Shown: piece after piece, positions 57,677-64,000 of the stretch
Layout of the letters: every line of letters begins with the position of its first letter
Numbering within the stretch: the stretch's first letter is position 1
NCBI GenBank assembly: GCA_036796975.1
Contig: DAIRBY010000015.1
Coordinates: forward strand, 1-64,000
Origin: UBA8190 sp003453695
GTDB taxonomy: Bacteria; Actinomycetota; Acidimicrobiia; Acidimicrobiales; UBA8190
Length of the DNA stretch: 64,000 nucleotides
Direction: 5' to 3'
Made by a program: the position numbers and the translations under genes
The notes under the pieces: generated by a model
The model's input: only the letters and a program-made list of their open reading frames with translations
Told to the model about the DNA's origin: nothing
Database searches by the model: none

Positions 57677-58138
57677 TCCCAGCCCTTCTCAGGTCGTCTC
57701 GCGCCGCGGGAGCATATCGGTTGCTCTCACCAGGTCGACCACGGGGAAAGGCGTGCACGCCGGTGTCCGGCGGCAGGGGATGGGTCAACCGTTGCCCGGG
57801 GTGATGGGATGTCGCGGATCTCGGGCGGTTGGGCCCGGGGACCTTTGGTGCCGTCTCCACCTCGCCGACGCCGACTTCTTGGCGGGACGTTCTCTACTCG
57901 GTCCCTCGGGCCTCCGTCCGCCTCTCACAGCAATCCCCCCCACGTGTACCGCCCGGTCGGTGTCTCCGGCAGAACGGCACAGGGGCGTCTGGGACAGGGG
58001 AACACTACGCCTGCGCCTCCCCTTGCCGTCAAGCGGTTTTGCACCGCTGCGACCAGGGCGTTCACTCATCGGTCCAGGTCAGCCGCGCGCCTTACAAATT
58101 CGCCGCTGGTGGGCGGGCTCGGCGGGCCGGCTGCGCTG
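57677..58138. other. 462-base intergenic region
   Basis: I see no convincing gene here. It holds a TATGCT -10 candidate for the DUF4193 gene about 35 bases before its start, and a perfect hairpin AGCGGT-TTTGC-ACCGCT at 58032-58048 that could end the ThyX-like transcript. Short open frames are Arg/Ser-rich and unlike proteins. It does not resemble rnpB, tmRNA or SRP RNA. Confidence 0.5.
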
Positions 58139-59776
<1,638 letters not shown>

Positions 59777-59785
59777 GCCCGAGCA

Positions 59786-59791
59786 ACACTA
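59786..59791 (-). promoter_or_regulatory. -10 hexamer for the ThyX-like gene
   Basis: On the minus strand TAGTGT ends 9 bases before ATG 59776 and overlaps the end of helY. Confidence 0.4.
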
Positions 59792-61966
59792 CGACTGCCC
59801 GCCCGGCCCGGTGGCGGACTGATCGGCCCGGCTGACCTGGGCTGACGCGCCTTTTGCCGGGGAGCCCGTCCCCTCCCCCGCTCCCGGCTCCTCCTCGGCC
59901 CCGGCCGACGGCGGCCCGGCCGACAGGGGCCCGGCCATGGCCGCCACCACCCCTCGCTCGAGGCCGAGCGCCGCCGAGCGCGCCGCGTCGGCCGTGGCCG
60001 GCACGGGCGCCACCATGGCCAGCTGGCGAAGCAGGTCGACGAGCTGCTTCACGTTGCGCACGAAGTCGCCGGGAGCCATCTCGGCACGTTCGAGCACGCG
60101 CTCGAGCCGGTCGCCACCCGCCCACTGGAAGGCGGCCAGGGCCAGCCCCCGGTCCACCGGTCGTGTGCGGGGAAGGTGGTGCGCCCCCTCGTCGTGTCGA
60201 AGCCGCTCGGCCAGGGCGTCGAGGGCGCCGAAGGGAACGAGCAGGGCCTTGGGCACCCTGGGCGCCTCCCGCCACCGCCCCGCCCGCGCCTCGAACGTGC
60301 ACCCCGACAGCAGGCCCGCCAGCGCCGGCGGTGCCAGGCCGTCGAACATCCCCTCGCACAGGGCTTCGGCGACGAGCAGGTCCGACTCGTGGTAGATGCG
60401 GGCCAACAGCGCGCCGCGACCGGTGAGCCGCCACGCGGCCAGCTCGACGTGTCCCCACCCGTCGAGCAGCTCGAGCGCCCGGTCGAGCCGGCGCGACAAG
60501 GCGTGCTGGTGCGCCACGTCGCGGAACTGGGCGAAGGACCGCTCGAGCACCACGTGCGCCTGTTCGGCGGGATAGCGGCGCACCAGGTTCACGGCCAGGT
60601 TGTAGGTGGGGCGGAAGGACGAGCTGAGCTCGGGCGCCGGCGACGTGGCCAGCTCCACCAGAGCCGGCAGCGACACCTGCGCCGACCACGGCACGACGGC
60701 ATGGCCCAGGACGTCGAGACCGCGTCGCCCGGCTCTGCCGGTCATCTGGGCGTACTCGCCCGAAGTGAGGCCGCTGCGGCCATGGGCCCGGATCTTGGTG
60801 AGGCGCTCCACCACCACCGTGCGCGCCGGCATGTTGATGCCGAGAGCCAGCGTCTCGGTGGCGAACACGACCTGCAGCAGCCCGGCGGCGAAGCAGTCCT
60901 CCACCGTCTCACGGAAGGCGGGGATCATGCCGGCGTGGTGGGGGGCGAACCCCGCCTCCAGCCCGGCCAGGAAGGACCCGTACCTGAGGACGCGCAGGTC
61001 GTCGTCGGTGAGGACGTCGGTGTGGGCCTCGGCCCGGCGCCGGATCTCCTGACGCTCGTCCGAGCCGGTGAGACGCAGCCCGTCGTCCAGGCACTGTGCC
61101 ACGGCGTCCTCACAGGCGGCCCGGCTGAAGATGAAGACGATGGCGGGCAGCATCTGCCGTTCGCCCAGCGCCTCCACCACCTCCGTGCGCCTGGGGCCCG
61201 TCACCGAGGCGTGCCGCAGGCCGCCCGGGCGGCGGCGCATGCGCTCGGTCCGCTGGTCGAGGGCAGCGGCGCGGGGATGGATCCGGCCTCCCTCGAGCAG
61301 AGGCAGCAGCTCCACCCGGCGGGTGCCCCGTTCGGCCAGCGCCACGTGGTTGCGCAGCTCCACGGGACGGCGGGCTTCGACGACGACCTTGAGCGGGCCC
61401 CGGATGCTCTCGATCCAAGCCCCGAACTCCTGGGCGTTGGACACGGTGGCGGAGAGACACACCAGGGTCACGGGGGGCGGGAGCAGGATGATCACCTCCT
61501 CCCACACCGAGCCGCGATAGGGGTCCTGGAGGAAGTGGACCTCGTCGAGGACGACGAGACCGAGGCCCGACAGCACGGGAGCGCGGGCGAACAGCATGTT
61601 GCGCAGCACCTCGGTGGTCATCACCACCACCGGGGCACCGGGCTGGTGGGAGACGTCGCCGGTCAGCAGTCCGACGTCGCGGTCGCCGTGAACGGCGCGC
61701 AACTCGCCGAACTTCTGGTTGGACAGCGCCTTGAGCGGCGTGGTGTAGAAGGCCTTGGTCCCGGCGTGCCTGGCTCGAGCCACGCCGTAGTCGGCGACCA
61801 CGGTCTTCCCCGAGCCGGTGGGCGCCGACACCAGCACCGACTTCCCGCCGTCGAGGGCGTCGAAGGCCTCCTCCTGGAACGGGTCCAGTGCGAAGCCGAG
61901 GCGGTCGAGCACCTGGGACCGCGTGGCTGCAGACGCAGCGGGCTGGCGGTGGTGTTGGGTGGACAC
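59789..61966 (-). CDS. helY: Ski2-like DEAD/DEAH-box RNA helicase HelY
   Basis: The 725-residue helicase has the Q-motif region GFALDPFQEEAFDALDGG, Walker A SAPTGSGKT, TPLKALSNQKF, DEVH in VVLDEVHFLQDPYRG, SATVSNAQEF, and motif VI QMTGRAGRRGLDVLG. C-terminal regions match the Mtr4/Ski2 helical domains. The last 45 residues are a Gly/Ala/Ser tail. It is shorter than mycobacterial HelY (about 900 residues). It follows tatC by 15 bases, the same order as in mycobacteria. Confidence 0.92.
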   Translation of the reverse strand: MSTQHHRQPAASAATRSQVLDRLGFALDPFQEEAFDALDGGKSVLVSAPTGSGKTVVADYGVARARHAGTKAFYTTPLKALSNQKFGELRAVHGDRDVGLLTGDVSHQPGAPVVVMTTEVLRNMLFARAPVLSGLGLVVLDEVHFLQDPYRGSVWEEVIILLPPPVTLVCLSATVSNAQEFGAWIESIRGPLKVVVEARRPVELRNHVALAERGTRRVELLPLLEGGRIHPRAAALDQRTERMRRRPGGLRHASVTGPRRTEVVEALGERQMLPAIVFIFSRAACEDAVAQCLDDGLRLTGSDERQEIRRRAEAHTDVLTDDDLRVLRYGSFLAGLEAGFAPHHAGMIPAFRETVEDCFAAGLLQVVFATETLALGINMPARTVVVERLTKIRAHGRSGLTSGEYAQMTGRAGRRGLDVLGHAVVPWSAQVSLPALVELATSPAPELSSSFRPTYNLAVNLVRRYPAEQAHVVLERSFAQFRDVAHQHALSRRLDRALELLDGWGHVELAAWRLTGRGALLARIYHESDLLVAEALCEGMFDGLAPPALAGLLSGCTFEARAGRWREAPRVPKALLVPFGALDALAERLRHDEGAHHLPRTRPVDRGLALAAFQWAGGDRLERVLERAEMAPGDFVRNVKQLVDLLRQLAMVAPVPATADAARSAALGLERGVVAAMAGPLSAGPPSAGAEEEPGAGEGTGSPAKGASAQVSRADQSATGPGGQS

Positions 61967-61981
61967 GGCGGAGAGCCGGTG

Positions 61982-62731
61982 CTACCGGCGCAGCAGCTTG
62001 CCCAGGAGAATGGACAACTCGTAGAAACCGTAGAGGGGGACGGCCAGTGCCAGCATCGAGAACGGGTCTCCGCTCGGGGTGATGACGGCCGCCACCACGA
62101 CGAGCAGCACGATGGCCCACCGTCTCCAGGCCGCCAGCCGCGCCGGGGACACCACCCCGGCCAGCTGCAGGCTGACCAGCACGACGGGGAATTCGAAGGT
62201 GAAGCCGAAGACGGCGATGAGCGCCACCACCAGGGTGAGGTAGCGGTCGGGGTTGTAGATCTGCCGCAGACTGGGTCCCCCCACCGATCCCAGGAAGGAC
62301 AGCGCGTGCGGGAAGGTGAGGTAGGCCACGGCCCCCCCGGCACAGAACAACGCCACCGAGCTGACGACGAAGGGGATGGCGTAGCGCTTCTCGTGGGAGA
62401 GCAAGCCCGGGGTGACGAAGCGCCACAGTTCCCACAGGAAGACGGGTGAGGCGAGCACCAGGCCGCCGTAGGCGGCGATCTCCACCCGCAACGACAGCCC
62501 GTCGAGCGGTCCCGTCACGTACAAGGTGCAGTTGCGGGCCACGTGGCAGTAGGGGGCCTTCAAGAAGCTCAGAATGTGGGGGTAGAGCACGAAGCACACC
62601 ACCCCCGCCGCCGCGAAGGCGACGGCCGCCACCACCACCCGCTGGCGCAGCTCGGTCAAATGCTCGACGAGCGTCATCGACTGGGGCGACGGGCGGCTGC
62701 GGCGTGCCACCGCTTTCAGGCGAAGAGCCAT
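61982..62731 (-). CDS. tatC: Sec-independent protein translocase TatC
   Basis: The 249-residue membrane protein recognises twin-arginine signals. The N-terminal signature MTLVEHLTELRQRVVVAAVAF and PVFLWELWRFVTPGLLSHEKRYAIPF are diagnostic, with six membrane helices and FEFPVVLVSLQLAGVVSPARL then ITPSGDPFSMLALAVPLYGFYE. It would export the Tat proteins seen at 1-736 and 28244-28708. Confidence 0.96.
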   Translation of the reverse strand: MALRLKAVARRSRPSPQSMTLVEHLTELRQRVVVAAVAFAAAGVVCFVLYPHILSFLKAPYCHVARNCTLYVTGPLDGLSLRVEIAAYGGLVLASPVFLWELWRFVTPGLLSHEKRYAIPFVVSSVALFCAGGAVAYLTFPHALSFLGSVGGPSLRQIYNPDRYLTLVVALIAVFGFTFEFPVVLVSLQLAGVVSPARLAAWRRWAIVLLVVVAAVITPSGDPFSMLALAVPLYGFYELSILLGKLLRR

Positions 62732-62747
62732 GGACCGGTCGGCCTCC

Positions 62748-63188
62748 TCAGTTCATGCTGGGGTCGTCGGGGGCCCCGGGCACCGGTGCCGACTCGTCGA
62801 CGGTGCCCTGACGGCGGTACCACGTGGGCCCGGCGCCGTTGGTCCCCGCCGCGCCCGACCCGTTGACCGTGGCCGGTGGCGCCCGGGTCCCGGTGCCGTC
62901 GTCGGCGCCTGCCGCCGGCGGACCGTCGCTGCCCTGGGTGCGCTCGTGGTCGTCGGCCAGGCGGTTCAAGAAGCTCAGCGGAGAGCGCACCGCCTGGCTG
63001 ATCTCGTGCGCCGGCGGGAGGTCGGGGAAGACGTCGCGCACCTCGGTCTCGAGCCGGGCGCGCCAGCGCCGCAGGTCGCCCCACAGCGCCCCCACCTGGC
63101 GGGCCAAACCTGGGAGCTTGTCGGGCCCGAGGACGATGAGGGCGATGACCAGGACGACGAGGATCTTCGCCGGGCTGAGCGACAGCAT
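62748..63188 (-). CDS. tatB: Tat translocase subunit, TatB-like
   Basis: The 146-residue protein has one N-terminal membrane helix followed by the hinge and amphipathic helix: AKILVVLVIALIVLGPDKLPGLARQVG. The LGPxKLP form is typical of TatB, while TatA usually has FG before the hinge. The tail is Pro/Gly-rich. Only one TatA/B gene is visible here; a tatA may lie elsewhere. A TAGACT -10 (minus strand, 63198-63203) ends 9 bases before ATG 63188. Confidence 0.85.
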   Translation of the reverse strand: MLSLSPAKILVVLVIALIVLGPDKLPGLARQVGALWGDLRRWRARLETEVRDVFPDLPPAHEISQAVRSPLSFLNRLADDHERTQGSDGPPAAGADDGTGTRAPPATVNGSGAAGTNGAGPTWYRRQGTVDESAPVPGAPDDPSMN

Positions 63189-63267
63189 GGCCCGCCAAGT
63201 CTACGGCTGGCCCCGGACACCTCCCGGCAGGGCTTCGCCCTCGGCCTCTCCGCCCGTGACGACGTCC

Positions 63268-63999
63268 CTAGAAGAACTTCATCTCGGTGACGGGCCAGAT
63301 GCGCATGACCACCCGGCCCACGATGAGCGAGCGGGGAATGGGGCCGAAGTAGCGGCTGTCGTCGGAGTTGGTCCGGTTGTCGCCCAGGACGTAGTAGTCG
63401 CCCCGGGGGAGGGTGAAACGGTGGATGGGGGGACCGAGCTGGGTCCCCGGCACGGGCTCGGGCACCGTCACGATCCTGTTGCCCGTGTCGGGTCCCTGCA
63501 CGAACACCTGGCCGTCGCTCGACCAGATGGTCTCGCCGGGCAGCCCGACGACGCGCTTCACCAAGTCCTGCACGTTCTCCGACGCCTGCTCCCCCGGCGG
63601 CCGGCCGAACACGACCATGTCACCACGGTGGACGGCATGAAGGTGGTAGCTCAGCTTGTCGACCAGGATGCGGTCCCCGATCATCAAGGTGGGCTCCATG
63701 GACGCAGACGGGATGAAGAAGGTCTGCACCACGAACGCCCGCACCACGAGGGCCACGGCGAGCGCCACCACCAGCACGATCGACCACTCGACGACCCACC
63801 GCCATCGGCGGCGGGCCCGGGCCTCCGGCGACGGCACGCCGGCGTCTTCGGCGTGGTCGGGACCGGCCGATCCGCCCGAGCCCACGGAGGCGGGCAGGGA
63901 CTCGTCGGGCGGGCGCGGGGCGGGGCCCGTCACCGCCGTTGCTGCCCAGGGGTCGCCTCCGGGCACCCCGGACGCGGCCTCAGGGAAGTCGGCGTCCAT
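63268..63999 (-). CDS. lepB: Signal peptidase I
   Basis: The 243-residue protein has a Pro/Gly/Ala-rich cytoplasmic N-terminus of about 65 residues, one membrane helix (VVEWSIVLVVALAVALVVRAFVV) and the catalytic Ser in FIPSASMEPTL and Lys in DLVKRVVGLPGE. RGDYYVLGDNRTNSDDSRYFGPIP is box E. It removes Sec and Tat signal peptides. ATG 63999 is at the last bases of the window, so a longer N-terminus beyond the edge cannot be excluded. Confidence 0.94.
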   Translation of the reverse strand: MDADFPEAASGVPGGDPWAATAVTGPAPRPPDESLPASVGSGGSAGPDHAEDAGVPSPEARARRRWRWVVEWSIVLVVALAVALVVRAFVVQTFFIPSASMEPTLMIGDRILVDKLSYHLHAVHRGDMVVFGRPPGEQASENVQDLVKRVVGLPGETIWSSDGQVFVQGPDTGNRIVTVPEPVPGTQLGPPIHRFTLPRGDYYVLGDNRTNSDDSRYFGPIPRSLIVGRVVMRIWPVTEMKFF

Positions 64000-64000
64000 G

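Noticed and set aside
57785..58069. A 94-codon minus-strand frame in the 462-base gap
   Set aside because: It is Arg/Ser/Pro-rich, has no ribosome-binding site or leaderless signal, and resembles no protein.

Overview
The window is 64 kb of a very GC-rich, densely packed bacterial chromosome, most likely an actinobacterium and probably of the class Acidimicrobiia or a near relative; that placement is inference from gene content and order. The support is frequent GTG starts, 4-base ATGA/GTGA stop/start overlaps, and several gene orders that I know from mycobacteria: HAD phosphatase-tlyA-nadK-recN-pyrG-nudix-xerD, scpA-scpB-rluB-cmk-der, tatB-tatC-helY, and a MerR gene of the Rv1828 type beside glycine-cleavage genes. 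Actinobacteria-restricted families (Rv2578c-type radical SAM, DUF4193, lipid-droplet-associated protein) agree. I see no insertion sequence, prophage, CRISPR array or rRNA; there is one tRNA (Pro, GGG).

Layout. 1-4.4 kb: a truncated Tat-exported protein, a secreted subtilisin with a membrane anchor, and a radical SAM protein behind a perfect LexA box. 4.4-20.1 kb: a housekeeping block for nucleotide and cofactor synthesis (nadK, pyrG, cmk), DNA repair and segregation (recN, xerD, scpA, scpB), RNA modification (tlyA, rluB), aromatic amino acids (aroH, tyrA, aroA) and trpS. 20-25 kb: a YfhO-like membrane glycosyltransferase with its GT2 partner, and ispH. 25-28 kb: radical SAM/DUF512 protein and der. 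28-33.5 kb: an AsnC/Lrp-containing operon of two class III aminotransferases and an aldehyde dehydrogenase, probably for putrescine/GABA-type amines, next to a small exported protein of lower GC.

33.6-39.3 kb: accessory genes, including a TetR/DUF4242 divergent pair with three evenly spaced operators, AhpD-like, cNMP-binding, monooxygenase-like, coiled-coil/M23-like secreted and gamma-carbonic-anhydrase genes. 39.3-44.6 kb: MerR regulator, a nuclease-fold protein and the glycine cleavage genes gcvT-gcvPA-gcvPB. 44.6-54.2 kb: cyclase/ATPase regulator, flavin monooxygenase, aldolase, XRE regulator, amidohydrolase, lipoprotein, alpha/beta hydrolase, thioesterase and LmbE deacetylase. 54.3-64 kb: conserved actinobacterial proteins, a double ThyX-like protein, then helY-tatC-tatB-lepB, the export machinery that would handle the Tat and Sec substrates seen here.

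The most distinctive non-coding signal is a TAnnnT -10 hexamer 6-9 bases before many start codons, on both strands, which points to widespread leaderless transcription. In several places the stop codon of the upstream gene is itself the first three bases of that hexamer. This signal also settled several start choices (trpS, scpA, aroH, gcvT, the thioesterase and others).
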